This document shows positions 1 through 7,431 of a stretch of DNA of 11,841 nt, piece by piece (the first letter of the stretch is position 1; each line of letters begins with the position of its first letter). The stretch lies in NCBI GenBank assembly GCA_030550695.1, contig JAUQOX010000066.1:1-11841 (forward strand), in the 5' to 3' direction. The stretch is from Gemmatimonadota bacterium. GTDB taxonomy: Bacteria; Gemmatimonadota; Gemmatimonadetes; Longimicrobiales; Gaopeijiaceae. The position numbers and the translations under genes are program-made. Under the pieces are notes generated by a model. It did not search any database and was not told the origin of the DNA. It was given only the letters and a program-made list of their open reading frames with translations.

Positions 1-2850
1 GGTCGGCAAGAGCGGGTGGTGGTCTTGCCCGGACAGACCACGGTGGTGGATTTCGAGCTCCGGACCCAGGTCCTGGCCCTTTCGGAGATCGTGGTCACGG
101 GGGTGAGCTCGGCCACCAGCCGGGCCTTGGTTCCCTTCACCGTCGCCAAGGTGACCAAGGAAGCTATCCCGGTGCCACCGCCGAATGCCTTCGCCGCCAT
201 CGAGGGTAGGGTGGCCGGGGCCCGGGTGATCCGGGGTTCCCAGCCCGGGAGCGGCGTGAGCATTCTCATGCGGACCCCCACCAGCGTGAACCGGGAGAAC
301 GCGCCCCTCATGGTGGTGGACGGGGTGATCCTGGCTGCGTCTTCGGTGGACATCTCCACCCTGGACATCGAGAGTGTGGAGGTGGTGAAGGGCGCCGCGG
401 CGGCTTCGTTCTACGGATCCAGGGCGGCGGCCGGTGTGGTGCATATCCGCACCAGCCGGGGCACCTCGTTGGATCTGAACCGGAGCCGGTTTTCCCTTCG
501 GAGCGAGATGGGTTTCAGCGACATCCCCCGGCCCATCGAAACGGCCAAGTACCACAACTATCAGATGAACGCCGCGGGCACGGCCTTCCTGAACGCCCAG
601 GGACAGGAGGTTCCCCGCTGGCTGGCGGCCACCACCAAGTACGGGTTCATGGATCAGAAGTACCCCGGCAAGGTCTACGATCATGTGAAGTCGCTGTTCC
701 GGCCTGACCAGTTCTCTTCCCTCACGGGCACCTTCGGCTACAACACCGGCACCACCAGCTGGCTGGCCACCGTCGGCCAGCTGAACGAGTTCGGCGTGGT
801 CCGGGGCAACAAGGGCTATCAACGCTACGATTTCCGTCTCAACCTGGACCACAGGCTTCGGAACGATCTGAGCGTCTCCATCAGCACGTTCCACATGCGG
901 TCCGAACGGGACGAGATGTACGGAAACGTGTTCTTCGACTTCATCCAGATTGCCCCCGACGTCAACCTCCTGCAGCCGGACCCGGACGGCACCAAGTACA
1001 TCTTCCAACCCGACCCCGCGGGGATCCGCCCGAATCCTCTGTACATGTTGGCCACCCAGGACCGGAAGGCCCGGCGGCTCCGGACCATGGGGAGCGTGGA
1101 CCTCCGCTACAATCCCCTGGCCTGGTTGGGCTTCGATGCCAACCTGAGCTATGACCGCTCGGACCGGCGCAGCACGATCTACATTCCCAAGGGGGCCAAG
1201 ACCTACGATTTCGCCACGGGGAACCCCGGATACTCCTCCATTTCCGTGGGGATCGACGACGCGGTGAACGCCTCGGCGGGCCTCACCCTGACCCGCGATT
1301 TCGGGGACCTCCGCACCCGCACCATGTTCCGGGGGCTCATCGAAAGGGCCGACGGGAACTCGGTGACCGCGTACGGCGACCAGATGGCGGTGGGGGGGAT
1401 TCCGGACCTGGACGCCCTGCTGGTGCCGGGGATCAGCTCCTCCGCCACCACCATCCGCTCCACCGGCTACTTTGCCAGCACCGACCTGAATTGGCGGGAG
1501 CGTTACATCCTCAACGCCCTGGTACGGCGTGACGGGAGCTCCCTCTTCGGTCCCAGGAACCGGTGGGCCACGTACTATCGGGCCAGCGGCGCCTACCGCA
1601 TGGCGGCGGAGCCGTGGTGGCCCTTCCCCCAGGTGCAGGAGTTCAAGCTGCGCTACTCCCGGGGCACCGCCGGCGGGCGCCCGGCCTTCGCCGACCAGTA
1701 CGAGGTGTTCTCCCTTCTGACGGGCGGCGGCTTGTCCCTGGCCACCCTGGGGAACAAATACCTGAAGCCTGAGAAGTCCCTGGAGCAGGAGTTCGGCCTG
1801 GATGTGGCCTTCCTGGAACGCTTCACCGTGGAGTTCAACTACGCCAAGCAGCGTACCACGGACCAGTTGGTGAGCGTACCTCTCCCCTCCCTGTTCGGCT
1901 TCTCCAGCCAATGGCAGAACGCAGGAACGTTGGAAGGCTACACATATGAGCTCCAACTGGGGGCGCGTGTGGTGGAGCGGGGGGACTTCCGCTGGAACAT
2001 GAGCCTGGTTGGGGATCGCTCCCGCAACAAGCTGGTGGCCTACGATCGCCCCTGCCACATCGTGGGGTTGGGCTACCGGTGCGCCGGCGAACAGCTCGGG
2101 ATGATGTACACCCAGGTCCTGGTGAGGACCGAGAAGGACCTGCTGGAGCACCGGGGTGGAATCCACGCCAACTCCCTGAAGCACTTCCAGCGCAACGACG
2201 ACGGCCTCATGGTCCCGGTGGGGGAGGGGAACTCCTACAAGGACGGCGTGGCCAAGAACCTGTGGGGGACAACCCTGGTGATCGACGGGGTGAGCTACAG
2301 CTGGGGGATGCCCTTCAAGCTTCTCAGCGCCCAAGGAACGGCGGTCCAGAGAAAGACCGGCGACAGCAACCCCGACTTCAAGTGGGGGTGGAACAACCAG
2401 ATCCAGTGGAAAGGGCTCAGCCTTTCGGCGCTGGTGGACGGCCAGGTGGGTGGAGACGTCTACAACCAGACCAAGCAGCGGATGTACCAGTGGGAGCGCC
2501 ACGGCGACGAGGTCCAGGTGGGCAAGCCCGAAGAGCTGAAGAAACCTTCATCCTACTACGTGGGTCCCCTCTACAATGCAGCGAGCTATATCGACTGGTT
2601 CGTGGAGGACGGCTCGTTCGTGAAGCTTCGGGAAGTCTCGTTGCGGTACCGGCTTTCGGGATCGCAACTGGGCCCGCTGAGTCGGACCAACATCGACCGT
2701 CTGGTGGTAGGGCTCATTGCCCGTAATCTGTATACCTGGACCAAGTACAGCGGCTTCGATCCGGAGATCGGAACGGTGCTGCAGCGCATCGACAGCTACG
2801 ACTATCCGGTTTACCGCACGCTGACCGCCACCGTCGAGATCGTCTTCTGA
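1..2850 (+). CDS. SusC/RagA-family TonB-linked outer-membrane transporter, 5'-truncated by the window edge
   Basis: The frame is open from base 1, so the true start lies upstream; the GTG at 16 is internal. 949 residues are visible. The first ~20 (RVVVLPGQTTVVDFEL) look like the end of a carboxypeptidase-regulatory-like domain, followed by the TonB-box-like stretch ALSEIVVTG. The plug follows (about residues 35-160), with the SusC-type segment LMVVDGVIL and, further on, VEVVKGAAAASFYGSRAAAG. The rest is aromatic-rich beta-barrel, ending in an alternating strand with terminal Phe (TATVEIVF), the usual outer-membrane assembly signal. In this family the barrel imports glycans or peptides with energy from TonB, capped by a SusD lipoprotein; a susD gene follows 19 bp downstream, which supports the call. 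Two cysteines in the stretch encoded around 2053-2085 may form a disulfide in an outer loop (inference). The substrate cannot be read from the sequence. Confidence 0.95.
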   Translation, partial: GRQERVVVLPGQTTVVDFELRTQVLALSEIVVTGVSSATSRALVPFTVAKVTKEAIPVPPPNAFAAIEGRVAGARVIRGSQPGSGVSILMRTPTSVNRENAPLMVVDGVILAASSVDISTLDIESVEVVKGAAAASFYGSRAAAGVVHIRTSRGTSLDLNRSRFSLRSEMGFSDIPRPIETAKYHNYQMNAAGTAFLNAQGQEVPRWLAATTKYGFMDQKYPGKVYDHVKSLFRPDQFSSLTGTFGYNTGTTSWLATVGQLNEFGVVRGNKGYQRYDFRLNLDHRLRNDLSVSISTFHMRSERDEMYGNVFFDFIQIAPDVNLLQPDPDGTKYIFQPDPAGIRPNPLYMLATQDRKARRLRTMGSVDLRYNPLAWLGFDANLSYDRSDRRSTIYIPKGAKTYDFATGNPGYSSISVGIDDAVNASAGLTLTRDFGDLRTRTMFRGLIERADGNSVTAYGDQMAVGGIPDLDALLVPGISSSATTIRSTGYFASTDLNWRERYILNALVRRDGSSLFGPRNRWATYYRASGAYRMAAEPWWPFPQVQEFKLRYSRGTAGGRPAFADQYEVFSLLTGGGLSLATLGNKYLKPEKSLEQEFGLDVAFLERFTVEFNYAKQRTTDQLVSVPLPSLFGFSSQWQNAGTLEGYTYELQLGARVVERGDFRWNMSLVGDRSRNKLVAYDRPCHIVGLGYRCAGEQLGMMYTQVLVRTEKDLLEHRGGIHANSLKHFQRNDDGLMVPVGEGNSYKDGVAKNLWGTTLVIDGVSYSWGMPFKLLSAQGTAVQRKTGDSNPDFKWGWNNQIQWKGLSLSALVDGQVGGDVYNQTKQRMYQWERHGDEVQVGKPEELKKPSSYYVGPLYNAASYIDWFVEDGSFVKLREVSLRYRLSGSQLGPLSRTNIDRLVVGLIARNLYTWTKYSGFDPEIGTVLQRIDSYDYPVYRTLTATVEIVF

Positions 2851-2856
2851 CGCGCC

Positions 2857-2863
2857 GGAGGAG
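2857..2863 (+). promoter_or_regulatory. Ribosome binding site of the susD-like gene
   Basis: GGAGGAG lies 6 nt before the ATG at 2870, inside the 19-bp gap after the susC stop. It fixes the start and implies cotranscription with the transporter gene. Confidence 0.8.
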
Positions 2864-2869
2864 CTGACC

Positions 2870-4534
2870 ATGAGACCGCATGCCATCTTCGCCGCCGGCG
2901 CCCTCCTTCTGAGCTTGAGCCTGGGTGGGTGCCAGGACTTGAACGTGACCAATCCCAACAACCCCGATCGTGAGGTGGTGGTGAAAAGCGCCACGGATGT
3001 GGAGTCCCTCATCGCCACCTCCTTCCGGCGTTGGTTCAACCTCACCCAAGGGACCACGCCGTCCATTGCCCTTTCGTCCGCCGCCGACGAGTTCACCACC
3101 GGCTTCACGGATTTCGGCGGGCACGAGCAGGGCCTGGAGCCCCGCAACCCCATCGACAACACCCCCAACGCGGCCAACTCCCCCAACCGCGTGCCCATCT
3201 CCACCGCCTATTCCATCATCGCGGCGGTGAACATCGGGCTGCAGGCCATCCAGAAGTACAACCTGAAGATCTATTCGGGCACCAACGACGTGACGGTCCG
3301 GGCCCAGGCCTTCGCCAAGTTCGTCCAGGGGATCACCCACGGATGGGTGGCCTTGGTCTACGATCAGGCCTGGGTTTACAGCGAATCGGTGGATACCGAC
3401 ACCATCCGCTTCGCCAAGGGATCTACCCAGGTGCAGGATCTGATCCGTCCCTACAAGGAAGTCCGCGACACGGCCCTGGCCCAGCTCCAGGCGGCCTTGA
3501 CCCTGGCGGAGCGGAACAGCTTTACCCTGCCGGGGGATTACACGGGCTCGTGGATCCCTGGGGTGACCATGAGCAACACGGAGTTCGCCAAGCTCATCCG
3601 GTCCTATATGGCCCGGATCATGGTGTATTCCGCCCGGACCCCCGAGGAGCGGGCTGCGGTGGACTGGCAGAGGGTTATCGCCCTCATCGACCAGGGGATC
3701 ACCCAGGACTTCGCGCCGGTGGGAACTCCTGACGTCCTGGAAAGCTGGTACAAGCACCGGGCCTCCCGGGAGCGTACGGTAACCCCCGGCGACTTCATGC
3801 GGGTGGACTACCAGGCCATCGGTGCCGCGGACCAGGGGAACGGTTTCATCAACTGGCGGAACAGCCCCTGGGCCAACCGCAACCCCTTCATCATGACCAA
3901 CGTCCAGGACAAGCGGATCATCAGTTCCCCCACGGCCCCCTGCACTTCCTCGCAGGCCACGGCCCATGCCAACAAAGGGAAGTACATGGGGTGCCATGTG
4001 GCCACCATCTTTTCCGCAGCCCGGGGGACCGGCCAGCGCTCCTACTACTTCTTCCACCGGCTGGGGGCAGGGTCGAGCTACAATACAGGGCCGCTGCTCA
4101 TCATGAGCGTGGACGAGATGCGCCTCCTCAAGGCGGAGGGCCTCATTCGCCTGGGCCGGGCTGCGGAGGCGGTGCCCCTCATCAACGTGACCCGGGTGGC
4201 CAACGGCGGGCTGCCGCCGGTCACCCTCGAGGGGGTGCCGGGGCCCAACTGCACACCCCGGAAGTTCGACGGAAGCTGCGGAAGCCTGTGGGACGCCCTC
4301 CGCTACGAAAAGCGCCTGGAGCTGATGGGGGTGGACGCGGGCGTGGCCCACTGGGATGCCCGGGGGTGGCAGGCTCTGGTGGAGAAGACGCCGCTCCACT
4401 ACCCCATGCCCGGGAACGAACTGGAACTCATGGGACTTCCCTACTACACCACGGGGGGGGGTCAGAAGGACAGCGCCCCGCCCCCGAACCCGGAAAAGTG
4501 CCCGCCGGGGGTGAACCTGCCCCGGTGCGGCTAG
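2870..4534 (+). CDS. SusD/RagB-family nutrient-binding outer-membrane lipoprotein
   Basis: 554 residues. The N-terminus is a lipoprotein signal: a short basic start, a hydrophobic run (AGALLLSLSLGG) and lipobox LGGC, with the lipidated Cys at residue 21. The mature start (CQDLNVTNPNNPD) is typical of SusD proteins of this group. SusD proteins are helical, TPR-based lids on SusC barrels that bind substrate at the cell surface. The C-terminal part has the family-like pattern SVDEMRLLKAEGLIRLG, then LWDALRYEKRLELMG, and near the end LHYPMPGNELELMGLP. Length and position directly behind susC fit the family. At least six cysteines lie in the C-terminal third (for example PCTSS, MGCHV, NCTPR, SCGSL, KCPPG, PRCG), compatible with disulfides. 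A run of nine G (4453-4461) lies 24 codons before the stop, so the extreme C-terminus is sensitive to a one-base error or slippage. No sugar-degrading enzyme is adjacent. Confidence 0.95.
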   Translation: MRPHAIFAAGALLLSLSLGGCQDLNVTNPNNPDREVVVKSATDVESLIATSFRRWFNLTQGTTPSIALSSAADEFTTGFTDFGGHEQGLEPRNPIDNTPNAANSPNRVPISTAYSIIAAVNIGLQAIQKYNLKIYSGTNDVTVRAQAFAKFVQGITHGWVALVYDQAWVYSESVDTDTIRFAKGSTQVQDLIRPYKEVRDTALAQLQAALTLAERNSFTLPGDYTGSWIPGVTMSNTEFAKLIRSYMARIMVYSARTPEERAAVDWQRVIALIDQGITQDFAPVGTPDVLESWYKHRASRERTVTPGDFMRVDYQAIGAADQGNGFINWRNSPWANRNPFIMTNVQDKRIISSPTAPCTSSQATAHANKGKYMGCHVATIFSAARGTGQRSYYFFHRLGAGSSYNTGPLLIMSVDEMRLLKAEGLIRLGRAAEAVPLINVTRVANGGLPPVTLEGVPGPNCTPRKFDGSCGSLWDALRYEKRLELMGVDAGVAHWDARGWQALVEKTPLHYPMPGNELELMGLPYYTTGGGQKDSAPPPNPEKCPPGVNLPRCG

Positions 4535-4562
4535 ATTCCCAGGGGGGGTGACCGTATCCTGG

Positions 4563-4575
4563 CCCTCGGAGAGGG
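4563..4575 (+). other. Small stem-loop just before the terminator
   Basis: CCCTC (4563-4567) pairs with GAGGG (4571-4575) around a GGA loop. It sits 5 nt before the main terminator stem and may stabilise the mRNA 3' end. Its function is inferred. Confidence 0.35.
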
Positions 4576-4579
4576 TTGA

Positions 4580-4617
4580 GCCCCGCGGCCCCAGGCAAGG
4601 CCGCGGGGCCTTTTTTT
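4580..4617 (+). terminator. Rho-independent terminator of the susCD operon
   Basis: A perfect 11-bp GC stem, GCCCCGCGGCC (4580-4590) with GGCCGCGGGGC (4599-4609), has an 8-nt loop and is followed, after one C, by seven T (4611-4617). It lies 46 bp after the susD-like stop. This is the textbook form and the clearest regulatory element in the window. It also shows that the reading frame running through it from 4548 is not the true 5' end of the next gene. Confidence 0.93.
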
Positions 4618-4627
4618 CGGCCGGTCA

Positions 4628-4657
4628 TTGTCCGGGGCCCCCTGTTCCTGTTAGGAT
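4628..4657 (+). promoter_or_regulatory. Candidate sigma-70-type promoter for the acyl-CoA synthetase gene
   Basis: TTGTCC (4628-4633, 4 of 6 to TTGACA) and TAGGAT (4652-4657, 4 of 6 to TATAAT) are separated by 18 bp. They lie just after the terminator and about 90 bp before the ATG at 4746, the only place for a promoter between the two transcription units. The match is moderate and the sigma-factor consensus of this organism is unknown. Confidence 0.35.
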
Positions 4658-4735
4658 GGCAGGGTTCACACCGGAACGCCCAGCGTTTTCGGGGAGGCCG
4701 GCTGGCCCCCCGCCCACCGATCTCCCTCGTCGCCC

Positions 4736-4741
4736 GAGGAG
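4736..4741 (+). promoter_or_regulatory. Ribosome binding site deciding the acyl-CoA synthetase start
   Basis: GAGGAG lies 4 nt before the ATG at 4746. The spacing is a little short, but it is the best purine-rich site near the point where family homology begins. Confidence 0.65.
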
Positions 4742-4745
4742 ACCC

Positions 4746-6656
4746 ATGGCCCCTCGCACCCTGATCCAGCTTTTCGAGCAGAGCGTGGAACGCTTTTCCG
4801 ACGACGTCTACCTCATGGAGAAGGTAGGGGACCGGTATCAGGGAACCACCTACCGGGAAACGCGGGATCTGGTCTACCGCTTTGCCGCCGGCCTGATGGC
4901 CCTGGGGATCGCGAAGGGAGACCGGATCGCCCTCATCAGCGAAGGGCGCACCCTCTGGGTGGTGGCGGAGCTGGGGATGTTCTATACCGGCGCCATCAAC
5001 GTGCCCATTTCCGTCAAGATCAACGAGCCCGCCGAGTTGAAGTTCCGGCTGGCCCACTCCGGGGCCCGGATGGCCGTGGTCTCCCGGACCCAATTGGCCA
5101 AAGTGGAGGCCATCCGCAAGGACCTCCCCGACCTGGAGACCCTCATCATCCTGGACGGTCCCGGACGGAAGCCGGACGAGATCGGGGCGGAGCGCCTCAT
5201 GGCCCTGGGCCAAGAATGGCTTGCCCACAACGAAACCGTCTTCCGGGCCCGCTGGCAGAGTGTGGAGGAGGACGATCCGGCCACCATCCAGTACACCTCC
5301 GGCACCACGGCCGACCCCAAAGGGATTATTCTGACCCACCGGAACTACACGGCAAACGTGGAGCAGGGTGCCGCCATGATCGACATCCAGCCGCACTGGC
5401 GCACCTTGCTCATCATCCCTTGGGATCACTCCTTCGGCCACACGGTGGGGATCTACATCATGATGTATTTCGGCGCCAAGATGGCGGCGGTGCAGCCCGG
5501 CGCCACCCCCCAGGAGACCCTGCGGAACATCCCCGAGAACATTCGGGAGGTGAAGCCCCACTTCCTCCTGGGGGTTCCTGCCCTCATGGGGAACTTCCGC
5601 AAAAACATCGAAAAGGCCATCCGTCAACAGGGTCCGCGGGTGGAGCGTCTTTTCCGGATGGCTTTGGCCAACGCCTACGCCTACCACGGAGAAGGGTGGA
5701 ACCGCGGCCAAGGTGCCCGTAAGCTTCGGGCACCCCTCCATGCTCTGTTCGATCGTCTCCTCTTCTCCAAGGTGCGCCAGGCTTTCGGAGGCGAGCTCCA
5801 GTTCTTCGTGAGCGGAGCGGCCTCCCTCGACCTGGAAACCCAGAAGTTCTTCTACGCCATCGGCATTCCCGTCTATCAAGGTTACGGACTCACCGAGGCG
5901 GCCCCCGTCATCAGCACCAACAGCCCCCGGGCGCACAAGTTGGGGACCTCAGGGCGCACGGTGCCCCATCTGGATCTGCGCATCCTGGATCCGGAGGGAC
6001 GGGAACTTCCCCCCGGGGAAAAGGGGGAGATCGTGGTGCGGGGGGAGAATGTCATGAAAGGGTACTGGAAGAACCCGGAGGCCACGGCCCAGGCGCTCCG
6101 GGACGGTTGGCTCCACACAGGTGACCTGGGCTTCGTGGACGAGGACGGCTATCTCCATGTTCTTGGGCGTCTGAAGAGCCTTCTCATTTCCAAGACCGGT
6201 GAGAAGTACAGCCCCGAGGGGATCGAAGAAGCCCTGGTGGCCAGCTCGCCCTATATCGAGCAGGTCATGCTCTACAACGACCACAATCCCTATACCGTGG
6301 CCCTCATCGTCCCCAACCGGGAGGCGGTGCTGGAATATCTCCGTTCCCAGGGGCTTTCCTGCATGACGGAGGAGGGTCAGACGGCAGCCCTTCGCCTGTT
6401 CCAGAGTGCCATCGATGCCTTCCGGGAAGGCGGCCCCCGGGCAGGTCTGTTCGAAAAGGAATGGCTTCCTGTGACCTTCGCCGTCTTGGGGGAAGGTTTC
6501 ACCGAAGACAACCGGATGCTGAACAGCACCTTGAAGCTGGTGAGGAGGCGGGTGGCGGAGTTCTACCGCAACCGCATCGAGTACATGTACACTCCGGAAG
6601 GGAAGGATCCCTTCAACCGGCAGAACCGTCTGATCCTTGCCCGCTTGGAAGAGTAG
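4746..6656 (+). CDS. Long-chain acyl-CoA synthetase (AMP-forming fatty-acid--CoA ligase)
   Basis: 636 residues from the ATG at 4746. It activates fatty acids with ATP and CoA to acyl-CoA through an acyl-adenylate, feeding beta-oxidation or lipid synthesis, and acts in the cytosol or at the inner membrane. Adenylate-forming motifs are in order: YTSGTTADPKG (residues 183-193, phosphate-binding loop), YGLTEAAP (380-387), HTGDLG (457-462, the Asp that holds the ribose) and GRLKSLLISKTGEKYSP (from 474, hinge and C-terminal lid). The long insert between the first two motifs, including the stretch with FVSGAASLD, resembles the long-chain (FAA1/FadD15-like) branch rather than acetyl-CoA synthetases. 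The frame opens at 4548, but those 66 codons cross the upstream terminator and are Pro/Arg/Gly-rich, so the later ATG with its Shine-Dalgarno site is preferred. An HD-domain gene follows 76 bp later on the same strand. Chain-length preference cannot be read. Confidence 0.93.
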   Translation: MAPRTLIQLFEQSVERFSDDVYLMEKVGDRYQGTTYRETRDLVYRFAAGLMALGIAKGDRIALISEGRTLWVVAELGMFYTGAINVPISVKINEPAELKFRLAHSGARMAVVSRTQLAKVEAIRKDLPDLETLIILDGPGRKPDEIGAERLMALGQEWLAHNETVFRARWQSVEEDDPATIQYTSGTTADPKGIILTHRNYTANVEQGAAMIDIQPHWRTLLIIPWDHSFGHTVGIYIMMYFGAKMAAVQPGATPQETLRNIPENIREVKPHFLLGVPALMGNFRKNIEKAIRQQGPRVERLFRMALANAYAYHGEGWNRGQGARKLRAPLHALFDRLLFSKVRQAFGGELQFFVSGAASLDLETQKFFYAIGIPVYQGYGLTEAAPVISTNSPRAHKLGTSGRTVPHLDLRILDPEGRELPPGEKGEIVVRGENVMKGYWKNPEATAQALRDGWLHTGDLGFVDEDGYLHVLGRLKSLLISKTGEKYSPEGIEEALVASSPYIEQVMLYNDHNPYTVALIVPNREAVLEYLRSQGLSCMTEEGQTAALRLFQSAIDAFREGGPRAGLFEKEWLPVTFAVLGEGFTEDNRMLNSTLKLVRRRVAEFYRNRIEYMYTPEGKDPFNRQNRLILARLEE

Positions 6657-6717
6657 AAGCCCTGGAAAGGGCCCGAGGGGAAGACGAAAGAGACACGACG
6701 GACGTGCCCCTACCGAG

Positions 6718-6722
6718 AGGAG
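6718..6722 (+). promoter_or_regulatory. Ribosome binding site deciding the HD-protein start
   Basis: AGGAG, within GAGAGGAG (6715-6722), lies 10 nt before the ATG at 6733. It favours this ATG over an in-frame upstream start at 6637, which overlaps the end of the acyl-CoA synthetase gene. Confidence 0.65.
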
Positions 6723-6732
6723 AAGACACCCC

Positions 6733-7302
6733 ATGCCGACCCGATCCGATGCCCTGGCCCTCGTACAGGAATGGGTGGACAACGAGGGCTTGCGGAAGCA
6801 TCTGTTTGCCGTGGAAGCGGCGGTCCGATACTACGCGCGTAAGCTGGGGGGAGACCCGGAAATCTGGGGATTGGCGGGACTCCTTCATGATCTGGACTGG
6901 GAAAAACATCCCGACCGTCACCCCCTGGCGGCCGTCGACGTTCTCAGGCAGCAGGGCTATCCGGAAGAAGTGGTCCATGCCGTCCTGGCCCACCGGCCGG
7001 AGTTCACGGGGGTGGAGCCCGCCACCGACCTGGATCGGGCTCTGTATGCCTGCGACGAACTGTGCGGCTTGGTGTACGCCACCTGTCTCATGCGGCCCAC
7101 CGGCATCGACGACCTTACCCCGAAATCGGTGGTGAAGAAACTGAAAGACCGCGCCTTCGCTGCGGGGGTGGACCGTCAGCAGGTCGCCCGAGGGGTGGAG
7201 CTCATCGGGCTGGACCAGAACGAGCACATCCAAAACGTGATCGAGGGTATGCGGGAAGCCGCGGAGGTCCTGGGCATCCGGGGGGTGGACCTGGCCCGCT
7301 GA
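6733..7302 (+). CDS. HD-domain metal-dependent phosphohydrolase of unknown substrate
   Basis: 189 residues, predicted cytosolic, with no signal peptide or membrane segment. HD-superfamily metal ligands are visible in order: His23 (LRKHLFAVE), the paired His52-Asp53 (GLLHDLDWEKH), His82 or His87 (VVHAVLAHRPE) and Asp108 (LYACDELCG). The fold usually hydrolyses phosphate mono- or diesters of nucleotides or similar small molecules; nothing here fixes the substrate. The length fits stand-alone HDIG-type hydrolases. It follows the acyl-CoA synthetase by 76 bp on the same strand with its own Shine-Dalgarno site, so cotranscription is likely but a functional link is unproven. It converges with the metallophosphatase gene on the other strand, leaving a 128-bp gap. 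Confidence 0.85.
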   Translation: MPTRSDALALVQEWVDNEGLRKHLFAVEAAVRYYARKLGGDPEIWGLAGLLHDLDWEKHPDRHPLAAVDVLRQQGYPEEVVHAVLAHRPEFTGVEPATDLDRALYACDELCGLVYATCLMRPTGIDDLTPKSVVKKLKDRAFAAGVDRQQVARGVELIGLDQNEHIQNVIEGMREAAEVLGIRGVDLAR

Positions 7303-7388
7303 AGGTGGGCCGGGCCGCCGCGGTGGGGTGGTCCTGAGGTTTGCAGGGTTCCCCCCGTCGCCGTGGAACCTGGGGGCGGCGGGTCGGG

Positions 7389-7431
7389 GCCCGAACCCCG
7401 GCGGGAGCCGCAACACTTCCTCGGGCTTTTT
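7389..7431 (+). terminator. Weak candidate terminator in the convergent gap
   Basis: GCCCGA (7389-7394) can pair with TCGGGC (7421-7426), directly followed by five T (7427-7431). An inner hairpin, CGGC-GGGA-GCCG (7399-7410), shortens the large loop. It would end transcription of the acyl-CoA synthetase/HD unit, and it runs one base into the stop codon of the opposing gene. The outer stem is short and its loop long. No T-rich counterpart is seen for the minus strand. Confidence 0.35.

Noticed and set aside
2714..4399. 561-aa open frame on the minus strand opposite the susD-like gene
   Set aside because: It is a composition shadow: Gly/His/Arg/Val-rich with no family motif, lying across a well-supported SusD gene. 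The same applies to the minus-strand frame 4428-5936.
4548..4745. 66-codon N-terminal extension of the acyl-CoA synthetase
   Set aside because: It would place the strong terminator and candidate promoter inside a coding region, and it is Pro/Arg-rich without family similarity.
7303..7430. Small RNA or riboswitch in the convergent gap
   Set aside because: Only short GC-rich hairpins are visible, including a bulged CAGG/TTCC stem near 7345-7375. No recognisable conserved RNA fold is present.
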